Shown one piece after another: positions 53,526 through 64,000 of a stretch of 64,000 nt of DNA (its first letter is position 1; every line of letters begins with the position of its first letter). Under the pieces are notes generated by a model. The model was not told where the DNA came from, did not search any database, and saw only the letters and a list, made by a program, of their open reading frames with translations. Made by a program: the position numbers and the translations under genes. The stretch is from Procambarus clarkii (Eukaryota > Arthropoda > Malacostraca > Decapoda > Cambaridae): assembly GCF_040958095.1 (NCBI RefSeq), contig NC_091227.1, forward strand, positions 21,736,526 to 21,800,525. The letters run 5' to 3'.

Positions 53526-55095
53526 TTGCCTAAATAAAATGTTTATGGTTTTATGTTTTTAATGAACAAAGAAAACCAGTGAAATGTATTTCAGTGTATG
53601 GCAAACATTTCAAATCACCTTTTAAGATACATGAATACCATAACAATAAACGTTTTGATACAAAAATAGCTTGAGTTTCTCTGACAATTATTTTCGCATT
53701 CTATATTTTGTATTGGAAGTAATTATTTAAAAAATGCACCAAGCCAGGAAGACTTGCTTACAGTATACAACCTTGAAAGTTAAAATATCACTTTTTTGGG
53801 AGTGGGGGGCTCCTATGGTGGTCTCTTGAGCTAGCAATCTGGATAACTCAACCAAACTCAATCCATACCAGGCCTTTGCGAGTCACTATAAGCCTGCCAG
53901 GGACTATAGGTCAAAACCTGCCCCCCTCCCCCTCACGCAGGCACAAGAAACGGGGGCCATTAGATGAGCGACCAACACCCTGACCAAGAAAAGGAAACCT
54001 GAAAGGTGTTTGATTTATGGGTTACGATGGTAGTAGTGCTGGATGTGCCCTGGCATGCCTTAAAGAGTAAAATGCATTAGTAAAGAGTAAAATAAAACGG
54101 TTATATATACACACATTGCCTGTCAGTAGTGTGTATATAGCCTGTAATGTGTATGTAGCCAACCAGTGTATTTGGGAAGGCCGAGAAAACCGCAGGGAGG
54201 GAAGCACCAGCCCTGAAGCCCACACAGAAAACACAGGGTAGCGAAACAAGCACGAAGGCCCATCCTAAACTTGTATCTAAATGGGCTAATGTGCAAAAAT
54301 GTCTGCAAGTGACCTCCAGCAGAGCAAGAGCCCACCAAGCCCCAAGGGCACATGAGGAGCTAAGCAAGACCCTCCAACTCCCAGCACCTCTCAGCACACC
54401 TAGCTCCGGACACAGTTTCTCCGACTGAAGAACCAACAGGAAAACAGAAAATCTATCAACTTCCCAAGCGATGACTGACCAGGTTTCATATCCAACTAGG
54501 CCGTTGAAGTGAAACGCCTGTCTAAGCTACTCTATCTCTTTGAGATGTATTTTCTTGTCTCAATAAACATACTTGAACTTGACGGCAGTACTGAGACCCA
54601 GTTGGTAAAATCGTGTCAATTGTTCAAGCAGTCCCAGACAGAGCAGGTATTTAGAAGTCCGCACGCCACCAAGGTTGAACCAGGAGTCCCACCAGAAAAA
54701 TTTACGAGCCAAAACATACATTCAGCATGGTAAACAAAGCCTAGAAAATGAGACCGAACGCCCAAAACAAAGGAACCATCCAATCATGAAGCATTTCACT
54801 AGTTATTTCACCTGCGCATCACCAGGGGATTATACAGTCCTCCTTGATACCATAGCTTTAACACACCAGTCAATTGGCCCTGCATAACTGTATAAAACTT
54901 GCTGTAACATTCCTCATTCCTGCTGCAGTACTCTCAGAATCCCGTTTTTCAGATAAAAGTTGGCCATTCTGGGCACAGTTCTTTGTATGGCAGAGGGACG
55001 TTTGTGTATTTGTTCAGTATTTTCGTATTTGATTCACAGTTTGTGTATATTTATGTCTCGCTTGTTGTATGGACTATGTTCATCCAAAACTGCGT
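53522..55095. other. No gene recognised
   Basis: Mixed sequence. The minus-strand open frame at 54101-54436 (Leu/Cys/Trp-rich) has no motif I know and is probably within an old repeat. Confidence 0.35.
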
Positions 55096-55099
55096 ATTT

Positions 55100-55240
55100 C
55101 TGGTGAAGATACTGGAGGGCCAGGTCCCAAAGTTGCACAGTAGAATAACAACATACTGGAGTAAAAGATACGGAAGGAACTGCAGAATAAAGTCAGTTAA
55201 ATTAAGAGTAGAGATGCTGTAGGCATCTTTACATCTTGAA
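55100..55240 (+). mobile_element. LINE family IV, 5' part of the 3' region (sense)
   Basis: gatactggagggccaggtcc, cacagtagaataacaacata, ctgcagaataaagtcag and gtagagatgctgtaggcat match 19008-19122. Confidence 0.65.
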
Positions 55241-55255
55241 GAAGCATTTATTTTG

Positions 55256-55540
55256 TTCATACCTTGCTTAGGTTCTCGTAGTAGTTCTACTCCCCAAGCC
55301 CGGCCCGAGGCCAGGCTCAACTTGTGAGAGCTTGGTCCAACAGGCTGTTGCGTGAGCAGCCTGCAGGCCCATTTACCCACCACAGCCCGGTTGGTCTGGC
55401 ACTTCTTGAAGAAAACTATTTAGTTTTCTCTTAGTCCTCCACTTTTGTTCCGGGAATATATCTTGTGCTCACTGGGAGGATGTTGAACAACCGTGGACCT
55501 CTGATGTTCATGCAGTGTTCTCTGATGGGTTTATTACCCT
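55256..55540 (-). mobile_element. LINE family IV, 3' part (antisense to its neighbour)
   Basis: On the minus strand: catcagagaacactgcatga, acatcagaggtccacggttg, ttcaacatcctcccagtgag, then a tail with gcctgttggaccaagctctc and gggcttggggagtagaacta. This should follow 55100-55240 in an intact element but is inverted. Confidence 0.65.
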
Positions 55541-56050
55541 GTGCAGAGGTTAGCTATGCTATTACATCGTAATTATGTTATAATATTTACGAAAAAAGAA
55601 TAATGATTTGAATTGAATGACACTACGATTCAGTTGCTGTAGATGTTGATGGATATTGTGTAGAAAAAGTTTGCTGAAGAATATTCATCAACAGCCTTAT
55701 AGGAATTATTGCATATATTTTCTTTGTGTCATTCTATTTCCAGCAAAGAATTATCATCACATTCCATATACTATACCTAACTTTCAGAATTCAATACAAT
55801 TAATTTTATTTAATATGGTAATTCCATTTTCCACAATATACCTTAAAAATATTTAATAATTGTTATTACAAAACATAATCAAAGTACTGTAATTTAATTA
55901 AGAGTGCTTTTATGTTGCCTATAAAATATAGCATTAAGATTTATGATACTGAAATAAATACACTAATACACATTTTGACCAGTTGTTACTACTGGAATGT
56001 TAAATATTATATTGCTAGGTAAAATACCTTTGTTTTGTCTACCATCATCT
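55541..56050. other. AT-rich, no gene seen
   Basis: About 500 bp of AT-rich sequence with no element recognised. Confidence 0.4.
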
Positions 56051-56051
56051 T

Positions 56052-56238
56052 CCAGCCCGTCCTCCTAAAGTTTCCCAACGTCAAGAAAATAAATTAAAGT
56101 GTCTTCTAACCTACCAGAGGACCCAAAACAGGAAACGGGACAGTACGTCACTTTCGCCAGCCGCTTCCATTTTCTAGTACGACAATTTTTGTAACGCATA
56201 CGATCGAAATGCGACGTTCTTTGTAAGAGGACAGGTTG
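56052..56238. mobile_element. TIR element M5, short form
   Basis: The left end is cagcccgtcctcc (56055-56067) and the right end aggacaggttg. The interior is the common right half (accagaggacccaaaacagg, aaacgggacagtacgtcact, agccgcttccattttctagt, cgaaatgcgacgttctttgt). At about 187 bp this is the most compact copy and gives the minimal form of the family. Confidence 0.72.
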
Positions 56239-56454
56239 AATCATCATCATACACCATCAGTATCATTATTGGCACCACCACTGCCAAGGCCATCCACCAT
56301 TATGGACACCAAAACCATCATATTAAATTGTACAAAAGAAGCTTGGTCCCACAAAGTACTGTCTTTCTCGTCCTCGTTGAAGCTACAGCAATACAATCAG
56401 TTTTGTGTCACTGTGAGTCATCATTCGTTGATAACACCATAATTACGCTGATTT

Positions 56455-57060
56455 GGTGATAGGTAATTCAATGGGTTTATAACCCTATGGGTGAAAAAGC
56501 ATCTGTTCTCAGTTCTAAATTGTGGCTTGATCAGCTTGAAACCGTTGCTCATCGTTTGTTACATGTGACCTTTTATAGAAGTTGTCTGGATCAGTGTCCT
56601 CCAAATTGTTCAGTATTTTAAGTTTCAATGAGATCAGCCCTGTCAAGTCTAGTTTACAGTGTTAACCCCATAACTGTTCATGGCATGAGAGTTGACTTGG
56701 CTCTGGAATGTGTTTTGTTGCCCGGTGTTGAACTTTTTCCAAAGCAGCTATGTTTTTCTGAAGATATAATCTTCATGCTTAGATAAAATAATCCAAGTGG
56801 GAATGCATCAGAGATTTATACAGTTGAATAACTACCTTCTTTTCCTTGAAGTCAATGGTTCACTTGATTATTCTTAGGGTTTGGTTAGTTTTTTTTTTTT
56901 ACTGTAGCTCCCACTTGTTGTGAAAGTTTCAGTGAATGGTGGATTCTGACTCCAAGGTCCTTTTTCATCAATCTGCTGCAATGTAATATTAATTTGGTAA
57001 TTGTGACATGCATTGTTATGTCCCACATGCAAGGTCTTGCATTTGTAAGAAAATCCACAG
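56455..57060 (-). mobile_element. Old CR1-like LINE relic
   Basis: Plus-strand phrases ttcaatgggtttataaccct, atgggtgaaaaagcatctgt, tcaatgagatcagccctgtc, ttatacagttgaataactac and tctgactccaaggtcctttt recur in the same order with changes at 62770-63320. The pattern is that of the complement of an RT C-terminal region. Heavily decayed. Confidence 0.6.
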
Positions 57061-58498
57061 AAGGCGTGATGAGGATTCGAACCTATGCGCTGGGTGTTCT
57101 TCTCTCCGTGAGCTTGCAAGTGTGAGAGATCAAGCTAATCAGATGGTAGTTTTCTGCTGAGCTCTTTCTGCCTTTTTTTTTAAATAGATTATGACATTTG
57201 CACATATCCAATCTAGGGGAACTATCCCTTGATCGAAAGATTTTCTGAAAAGGAGTTTCAGTGGTAGGCATAGTGCATCTGCCAGTTCCATCACGAATTT
57301 GGATTGAATTCCGTCCACACCTTAGATTAAGCACCATACACAGATTAAGAACCTGCTGGAAATGCTGTGTGTGTGTTAGTGGCTTTGCAAGACTGTAACA
57401 CTCAAACACCAATGTTATGTAGTCTCACAACCCAATACTGTATACCCAAAATGTATATAAATAAATAAATAAAGTAAACACCTGGGGCTTTTGAGTACAG
57501 TATTTTAGTTTGTCATTGTTCTTCCTGATTGTCATACGTTATGGAAATACAGTACCCCATAATTCGTTCTCTTCACCTCCTTCACACATTTGTGTGGGTA
57601 ATGTGATATTGTCTGATCTCTCGGGTGTGAACACTGATGTAAAGTATTAATTCAATGTCTTTTGTTTTGGTTTTACTACTTATATAAGCCCAGTTTAAGC
57701 AAGTTTTCTTTCATAGTTTCTTTTGGCTGATCTGATTTCCTAGGAGGCTAAATTTAATGCCCTTCTGTATATCTCATAATCTATGTTATTCTTCGTGGAT
57801 TTATACCTTTTCCAGAGGTTCCGCTAAGAAATTTCACCAACAAATGGATATTGTCTGCCAGCAATAAAATACCACCAGTCCCAGAATGTCATTTTTTATT
57901 TTCAGCCAATGAGTCTGATAAACCAGTTAATTTTCAGCCTAAATGAGTTAAGATTATTTTTTTACAAAGTTTTGCATTTACAGTAATTAGAGATACATTA
58001 ATGTGCCCCATCCAATTTTTTATAGTTACATATTTTTCAGTTGGCTGATTAGATAAAATAAATTATACGGTAATAACATTTTCATTTGATGTGTGGTAAA
58101 TGGATGTACAGTATTTTCAAAAGGATGTATGGTAGTCCTAGGTTATTGTTCTGCTTAGCTGTTGTGAACTTTGAAATGCCTTGTTTTTATTCCATTCGCA
58201 ATCAAGCAAAAAAATCCTCATTGTAATGTAACTACAAGCTGTTGATCAGGCACAAAGTTCCAATTATGCTTCCCTCAACCTAACCATTTGCCTTGGCTAT
58301 TGTGCACATATTTCTGTGAGGGATTGTCAAGTACGGTAGACCTACATGTACCTGTACTAGAATTTCTCTATTAATGTTTAGAACTGAAACTACCTATACT
58401 TTCTGTGAATGGCTGAGTACAGTTTTGGTGAGCCCAAGGTGTTCCTAGTTTATTTAGATGATGAAGTTTATTTATGTTTATCTTTTTTTTTTTTGCAG
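57061..58498. other. Probable GSE1-like intron, 3' part
   Basis: 57360-57420 (gtgtgtgttagtggctttgc, aagactgtaac) is a scrap of a type IV SINE/LINE tail. The rest is AT-rich without frames. It ends in a pyrimidine tract and the tttttgcag acceptor at 58498. Confidence 0.5.
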
Positions 58499-58834
58499 GT
58501 GTTGGTGGTAAACCTCCCAGCCTTCCGCCTCACCTTCTACCACCAGGTTCTGCTGCTGCCGCTGCTGTAGCAGCAGCGGCAGCAGCAGCTGGAGTGAGCA
58601 GTGCCAGCAGTGTTAGCAGCAGTAGCTGCAGCAACAGCATTGTCATGAGTAGTGATGGTGTGGCACTAAGTAATAAGGGCGTGAGAACAACTGCTACAGT
58701 GCCACCTCTGGGACTGAGCACATCTCTGGCACCTCTGACAACAACAGCTGGTGCAAGGGCTCCCTCACCTACATCCTCATCTTCCTTTGCAGCAGCACTT
58801 CGATCCCTTGCCAAACAAGCCACAGCTCCCCCTG
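58499..58834 (+). CDS. GSE1: GSE1-like protein, internal exon (N-terminal region)
   Basis: This 336-nt exon lies between a polypyrimidine-AG acceptor (58480-58498) and a G|gttagt donor, both in phase 1, encoding about 112 residues. In order: a Pro-rich start (KPPSLPPHLLPPG), a poly-Ala tract, a Ser-rich tract, RTTATVPPL (58684 on), and SSFAAALRSLAKQA (58780-58821). From memory, vertebrate GSE1 has RTTATV followed by SSFAAALRKLAKQA in the same order, and that pairing is the basis for the call. GSE1 is a nuclear protein reported with the LSD1/CoREST/HDAC1/2 co-repressor machinery. The frame is fixed by the match and by continuity with 60377-60734. The gene start lies on an unseen exon upstream. 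Confidence 0.85.
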
Positions 58835-59185
58835 GTTAGTTGACTATAATTAAATTGTGTACTGTATCTGTGTGCATTTATAGTTTATGCATATTACAGC
58901 AATTCAAAATCCAATTGGAAAAAATCCTCGGTAAAAAAAGGGGGGTGGGGGGGACCTTTAACAAGCTACTGTCGTCCTGCACCTGTCAAGGCCACTAGAT
59001 GGTGCCCTCTCAGGTAAATAAACATAGTGGTAAAATCCATTGTAGATACTATTCCCAAATGTAACCATTATACAGCATTATAGTAGTTTAGTATATTAAG
59101 TGCAAGCTGTACAATATTTTAAGTGAACACATGTTAACTGAATTTGGTACATGTTAATATCATATTATTGAGGAACATTCAATCA
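58835..59185 (+). other. GSE1-like intron, 5' part
   Basis: Intron sequence after the gttagt donor. It contains a poly-G run near 58940 and the dispersed phrase gacctttaacaagctactgt also seen near 1427. Confidence 0.55.
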
Positions 59186-59433
59186 GTCCCTATGGTGCAG
59201 TGGTAAAGCACTCGCCTGGCGCTTCACAAGTGCTTTGGCCTGGATTCGTATCCTTGCCAGGGACAATTGACTGGGTGCCAATTCTTGACTGCAGTCTCTG
59301 TTCACCCAGCAGTGAATGGGTACCTGGTTGTTAAACGATTTGGTGGGTCATAGTCTGGGAAAATTAGGATTAAAGACCTGCCTGAAAAGCTGTGTGCGCT
59401 AGTGGCTTTACAAGAATGTAAGAACTTATATAC
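59186..59433 (+). mobile_element. Core SINE with a third tRNA head, tail type IV
   Basis: Head gtccctatggtgcagtggta, aagcactcgcctggcgcttc, B box GGATTCGTATCC. The core is diverged but recognisable (cacccagcagtgaatgggta, cctggttgtta). The tail gacctgcctgaaaagctgtg, gctagtggctttacaagaat and gtaag matches the LINE 3' end at 19289-19360. It is followed by a short GT run and lies in sense orientation within the GSE1-like intron. Confidence 0.78.
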
Positions 59434-60376
59434 AGTGTGTGTGTGTGTGTGTGTGTATTAGGGCAGATGGAATGCCACTCACATTAAACAAAAAAAAAGT
59501 AAAAACAAAGTAAATAAAACTGCTATGTAGATCTCTTCACTGTGTGGTAGCTGTAGGATAAATTACAAAGAATAAAAATTTAAATACTTTACTATGACAA
59601 AAAATGATTAACAATTTACATGAAATAAAAATAGTTCCTCTATGACTTGGCTTAATAATACAGTGCATAAATGAAAAGCAAACAAACAAGTTAACATTAT
59701 GTTAAAGATCAAAATAATTGGTGCTGGAATACTATGTACAATACTGCATATATCTACCACCACACAGGGTAGTGTGAGAGCAGATGTAGGCAGGTTGAGC
59801 ACTGGAGAGTATTCTGAAGGACTAGTGGCTGGTGGGCTCCTTATATACACGGGTTTGGCTGCGTAGGTGGTGCTGGTGTGCCGATAATTGGAAGCAGGCA
59901 GGTATAAACGAGCAATGTGCTTGTTAACCAGCGAGTGGGGTGACTCCCAGGTGTGTCGGGGTCACAGGTATGGGATAGGTAGGGTGGTAGAGGCTCGTCT
60001 AGACATGGCTTCTGAGAACATGTTGTCGTTGAATATGCAAACGTGTTGTTGTTGAATAGGCGATGTAGGAATAGGCCCAATCTCTTTTCTTAGAGAGATA
60101 ATCTCTTTTTCCTAGAGATAATGAATGAATTAATGAATTAGGTAAGGTATATGGCTATATCCTGGCCTCAGATATAACATCACTGAGGCTTGCCTTTCAG
60201 TGGTACCTTTGGAATGCTATATCCACCTTTTGTCAGTCCTGGAAATACTGCTGTATTGTAATTGAAAATAAATTATGTCATAATCTTATACAAGGTTTTA
60301 GTATTGTATACTGTATTATAAAACAAAATGCCAATGCAAATCTGATGTAGTACACAACACATTTCACCCACTACAG
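59434..60376 (+). other. GSE1-like intron, 3' part
   Basis: A GT run at 59436-59457, then AT-rich sequence. 59760-60060 is a GC-richer patch with a TATA-like word on the minus strand (tatataagg at 59840-59848), not supported as a promoter. It ends with the cccactacag acceptor at 60376. Confidence 0.5.
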
Positions 60377-60734
60377 GCACAGAGAAGGATGGTTCATTAT
60401 CAGGAGAGCCCCAGAGACTCTCTCCTAAGGTTTCAGTCCTCACACCGTCTACGACAGGACATATAAGTTTATCTGCGGGGTCTGCACCACCTGTTGTTAC
60501 TATTGCACCAAACCACTCCCATGTTACTACCACTGAGGCAGAACGTGGATCCGGTGTCAATGAAGAGTTAGTGAGGGGTTTCCAACCCTACCGTGCCCCA
60601 GATGTCCAAGCCACACCTCCTTCGGCCACACCTGGAGCATCTCTACGACCTCCAATGTCTCCACTAGATCTTCCTCATTCATACCCTGCATACCACCCTT
60701 CACTCTACCCTCACCATTTAGCTCACCAGTACAG
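60377..60734 (+). CDS. GSE1: GSE1-like protein, next internal exon
   Basis: 358 nt between a ctacag acceptor and an AG|gtttgt donor. It enters in phase 1, continuing the frame of 58499-58834 exactly, and leaves in phase 2. It encodes about 119 residues: a Ser/Thr/Pro-rich segment, PPVVTIAP (60487-60510), VNEELVRGFQPYRAPD (ending at 60603) and a Pro/His/Tyr-rich end (SPLDLPHSYPAYHPSLYPHH). From memory, vertebrate GSE1 has PPVVTIAP and then a YLRSFRPYH..DDLR segment followed by a Pro/Tyr/His-rich stretch, so order and spacing agree. The long Arg/Glu-rich coiled-coil part of the family is expected on later exons outside the window. Confidence 0.85.
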
Positions 60735-60937
60735 GTTTGTAATCTATCTGGCATTGTACTTGTGTTGCAGGAAAAGTGTTTAATATGAAATGCTGAACAT
60801 TTTCTAAGTTCTATTGTTTTAAGCTATAATAATATTCTTAAATAAGCCTTATAATAATTTACATTCTTAGCTTCATATCTAGATTTTTGTGAATAATTTT
60901 GTTGAAATAATACAGTACTATACTACTACTGCAACGG
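60735..60937 (+). other. GSE1-like intron
   Basis: AT-rich intron start after the gtttgt donor; nothing else seen. Confidence 0.5.
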
Positions 60938-61118
60938 TCCAATCACTTTGGATGGTAGAGCAGCGGTCTCGCTTCATGCAGGTCGGCGTTCAATACCCGA
61001 CCGTCCAAGTGGTTGGGCACCATTCCTTCTCCCCGTCCCATCCCAAATCCTTATCCTGACCCCTTCCAAGTGCTATAAAGTCGTAATTGCTTGGCGCTTT
61101 TCCCTGATAATAAAAAAA
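60938..61118 (+). mobile_element. tRNA-like SINE family B, copy 5
   Basis: Complete: atcactttggatggtagagc, agcggtctcgcttcatgcag, GGCGTTCAATACCC, accgtccaagtggttgggca, ccttatcctgaccccttcca, agtgctataaagtcgtaatt, ending gcttggcgcttttccctgat and a short A-rich tail. This copy shows the full 3' end of the family. Confidence 0.83.
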
Positions 61119-62555
61119 CTACTACAACATTTTATTTAATGTGCTTACATCTGTTCGTATCACATCTGTGTTTTTTGATACACACTACAGTATAATGATA
61201 ATGGTGTTGGTTATGGGTTGTGATAGGTGCTGATGAATGTTGGTAAGTGATGATATTGATAGTAGGTAGCGTTGAGAGGTGGAGGTGGTAGGTGACGAGT
61301 GGTAGTAGGTAATGATATGTGGTGGTAGGAAAAGATGAACAGTGGTAGGTGATGACAGGTGGTGGTGATGGAAGCAGGACCCAGAGAGAGAGGAGAAGGT
61401 GTACAAACTTTAGGACATGGCAGTTATAGTACAAAAAGCCCCCATTAACAGTAATACCTAAGGAGTTTATCTTGCATATTCGAAAATGAACTTGTCTTTC
61501 AAAGTGTAGTGTTAAAATTTGCATTCATGTGTATGTTACACGAATAATTTCACATTACAACAAATTTTATCCCAAGCTGAAACATCTCGCATTTATGACA
61601 AATGTGTACTGTATTTCGTTAACCTTTAAAAGGATCACCTAATTGAGTCCTACATTGTGGTGTGCAATGACAAAAATAGTTAAGAAACTAAGGGCCAAAA
61701 ATTACATTTAATGATTCAAGCACAATAAGTATTTGGAGATACATGTAGTGATTTGAGCTGTTTAAGGTTAAACTGTCGCCCTCAAGCAATAGGGCACTCG
61801 TGCACCTATCGGTTGTGGGAGACTAGATGTGCCTTATTTTATTCAAAAGACCCATAAAAAATATGTGGATGTCATTCGACACTATAGACCTCGGGCAGTC
61901 TTTTGCCATTTTGAACAAAATTCAGAAAACCTTTGTTTCTTTCCTGGGCCTTAGTAAAGAGAGGAGTACTATGTCAGGTGCATCATCACCCATTCACTGA
62001 TTCTAGTGCTAGACATTATTGATGCTATGTAAAATTTCAAGGACTTTTATAGATCTGAAAGATCTTAGTGATGAGCAGAAATCTAATACAAATAGTTAAC
62101 CTGAAAATTAGCCCTTGGTATATATCATCATTAACATTTCTTCACCACTTTACTGCCAAATTAAAATGAGCGGAATGCTTTTTGTATTTTTCCTGACATC
62201 AGCAGGCAATGCTTTATAATGTACAGTACAAATAATTTGTTATGCACACCAGGAAATTGACCTAATATTTACGTCCATAGATGGTTAAAGTACTGTTGTG
62301 GGGTTGTCATTAATTTATTTTATTTATTGAATTACATGGACTGTATACTAAAATTTTCTGTAACAAAATTCCATAGTGGGGGTAATTCAATTGTTTAGAT
62401 TAATCTTAAATTAATTGTCTAGTGTTTTATTTAAATCCTGTTTAATTTAATGATTAGATTTAATTATTTTATTTGTTAAAACACTAAGTACAATAATCTA
62501 AACTGTTAATCAGTAAGTTTGAACAGCTTAGCTGTTTTGAAAATCCACAGCCCAG
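61119..62555 (+). other. GSE1-like intron, no gene seen
   Basis: A ggtggtagg/gatgatag-rich patch lies at 61190-61380. The rest is AT-rich with no supportable frame, RNA gene or element. Confidence 0.45.
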
Positions 62556-62559
62556 AGGA

Positions 62560-63325
62560 TGAAAGACTCATTCACTGCTTCTTTGACTCTTCTCACATTT
62601 GCTTGTACCAGAATTTATCTGAATTTACCTCAGGAGCATCATCTCACTGGTGGCCTTGAAGAGGATAGGAAACCAGCAGCTTGTCAAAGGTCCTCCCCAT
62701 TTGTCTTGATTTTGTCCAGCTGGATTTTGATTGCAGCAGTGTTTCAGTATTTATGGCTTCGGCGGGTAGGCAATTAAATTGGTTTCTAACACTATGGGTG
62801 AAAAAGCATTTCCTTTTTTCTGTCCTACATTGTGGCTTGCTCAGCTTAAAACTGTTGGATCTTGTTTGTTACATCTGACCTTTTAAAGACATACAGTTTT
62901 TTTTTTTTTTTTGAATACTGTACTGATCAACATTCTCCAACGATGTTTCGGTCCGTCCTGGACCATTCTCAAGTCTATTGTGAGAATTCACAATCGACTT
63001 GAGAATGGTCCAGGACGGACCAAAACGTCGTCATCCCTTCACTTTCTAGTGTGTGGTTTGGTCAACATTTTTCAGCCACGTTATTGTGACTCCTTGCCTG
63101 CAATATTCTCCAAATTGTTCAATATTTTAAAAGTTTCAATGAGATCAGCCCTGTCATGTATGGTTTGCAGCATTGTTAGCAGTGGCCTTAAGTCATTCCT
63201 GGTATGAAAGTCGACTTAGTTCTGAGATGATTCTTGCATTCAAATTTATACAATAATATAACAGAGGGTGCACCAGAGATTTATGAAGTTGAATAACTAC
63301 CTTCATTTCCTTGAAGTCAAAAGTT
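62560..63325 (-). mobile_element. Old CR1-like LINE relic, split by fold-back element F
   Basis: Same order of phrases as 56455-57060 (atgggtgaaaaagcatttcc, tcaatgagatcagccctgtc, gagatttatgaagttgaata, actaccttcatttccttgaa). The fold-back element at 62938-63105 lies between the two halves. The sequences acattctccaa on its left and atattctccaa on its right are probably the duplicated target. Confidence 0.62.
62938..63105. mobile_element. Fold-back element F, third copy
   Basis: The left arm is short (acgatgtttcggtccgtcct, ggaccattctcaagtctatt), the spacer gtgagaattcac is itself palindromic, and the right arm is full (aatcgacttgagaatggtcc ... ttattgtgactccttgcctgc). Confidence 0.8.
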
Positions 63326-63525
63326 TGTTTTGACTATTTCTAGGGAAATTCACATGGGTAGCATGGGGCATTGCTCTGGAAAACTCACATGGGTAGAATG
63401 GGGCACTGGATGTGGAACTCGTATCAGTGACTATGGGGAAGTGACTGAGATCTAGCTCTTTATGCCCTATCTCCTGGGTGGTTGTACCTGGCATGCTAAT
63501 TACCTCTCAGTATTAACATTTTAAT
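63326..63525. other. Intron sequence with a small duplication
   Basis: The phrase aactcacatgggtagaatgg and a similar attcacatgggtagcatgg occur about 38 bp apart. Confidence 0.45.
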
Positions 63526-63529
63526 CATA

Positions 63530-64000
63530 TTTCATTTTAAAGTTGTGGATGTAGTTGGTTTCAACTTCATCTTCCTTCAATGAATTCCACTTTCCTACCA
63601 CCTGTATAGGGAATAAGAACTTTCTTACATCTCTGACTCGATTGCATATGCAAGACAGGGGGGGACGATGTCCCCTTGTCCCACCAATTTATAATTTAAA
63701 TTACTTATTTTATCCATTTTATACATTCCCCTCAAGATCTTGTATGTAGTTATTATATCTCCCCTGTTTCTTCTCTCCTCTTAGGTTGTGAGATTGAATT
63801 CTCTCAGCCTGTCCTCATAGCCGAGGCCTTTCAATTCTGGTACTAATCGAGTTGAAAGCTGCTGAATTTTTCACAAGTTTTGTTTATGCTTCACAAGGTG
63901 TGGGTTTCATGCTGGAATTACATACTCAACTAATGGTCTCACATAGGCAGTATGTATGAACTTTAAAGCCTCATTGTTTAGATTCTTAAATGATGTTACT
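63530..64000 (-). mobile_element. LINE RT C-terminal relic, continues beyond the window
   Basis: Plus strand: cttacatctctgactcgatt, gtccccttgtcccaccaatt, atcttgtatgtagttattat, tctcagcctgtcctcatagc and tctcacataggcagtatgta are complements of the RT C-terminal coding region. They match the layout of 4500-4860 and 17140-17470. The copy is diverged, with frame changes. Confidence 0.72.

Noticed and set aside
54101-54436. Minus-strand Cys/Leu/Trp-rich protein
   Set aside because: No motif, no start context, no homologue that I recognise; probably within an old repeat.
58474-58498. Start codon at 58474 for the GSE1-like exon
   Set aside because: It lies in the polypyrimidine tract before the splice acceptor; the exon begins at 58499.
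59186-59262. Functional tRNA gene
   Set aside because: A box and B box exist, but the sequence continues into the SINE core and an LINE-like end.
59840-59860. Minus-strand TATA promoter in the GSE1-like intron
   Set aside because: A lone TATATAAGG with no other promoter element and no supportable downstream gene.

Overview
The window looks like nuclear DNA of a decapod crustacean, perhaps a crayfish. This rests on four things: long (AC)n, (TC)n and (TA)n microsatellites; CR1/jockey/R1-like LINEs whose reverse transcriptase reads FADDAKLMRR; tRNA-headed SINEs of a type I associate with decapod genomes; and the arthropod TTAGG pentamer. I cannot fix the species from sequence alone.

Only one host gene is well supported. 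Two coding exons on the + strand (58499-58834 and 60377-60734) share a reading frame across a 1,542-bp intron. They carry motifs of the N-terminal part of GSE1 (genetic suppressor element 1), a chromatin co-repressor partner. The 5' exons must lie upstream of the identified exons and the later exons beyond 64000. From about 57 kb to the right edge the window is therefore probably GSE1 intron and exon sequence.

The left 57 kb is almost entirely mobile elements and tandem repeats. (1) Five 5'-truncated copies of two related LINE families (4271-5169, 9516-10757, 14951-15202, 16910-17670, 28722-29980) each abut (AC)n on the 5' side and, in short or long form, on the 3' side. This suggests a LINE that targets (AC)n microsatellites. 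(2) A modular set of SINEs shares a central core but carries several tRNA-like heads, and its 3' tails match three or four LINE 3' ends seen in the same window. (3) A terminal-inverted-repeat element family (ends CAGCCCGTCCTCC / GGAGGACGGGTTG) occurs in at least five full or partial copies. One copy contains an expanded TTAGG array, and the end of another has expanded into an 0.8-kb G-rich 13-bp satellite. (4) A fold-back element has 72-bp arms and a 13-bp target duplication. (5) Several decayed LINE open reading frames are interrupted by younger SINEs and TIR elements.

At least twenty distinct minisatellites are present. The main ones are 18 bp at 21.2-23.4 kb, 45 bp at 24.0-24.6 kb, 37 bp at 32.1-32.8 kb, 24 bp at 32.9-33.9 kb, 18 bp at 34.1-35.1 kb, 30 bp at 45.8-46.5 kb and 13 bp at 47.7-48.5 kb. 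Two of them grew inside LINE coding sequence and one from a transposon end, so the elements appear to feed the tandem arrays. Most long open frames here come from repeat units whose length is a multiple of three, and I do not call them genes.
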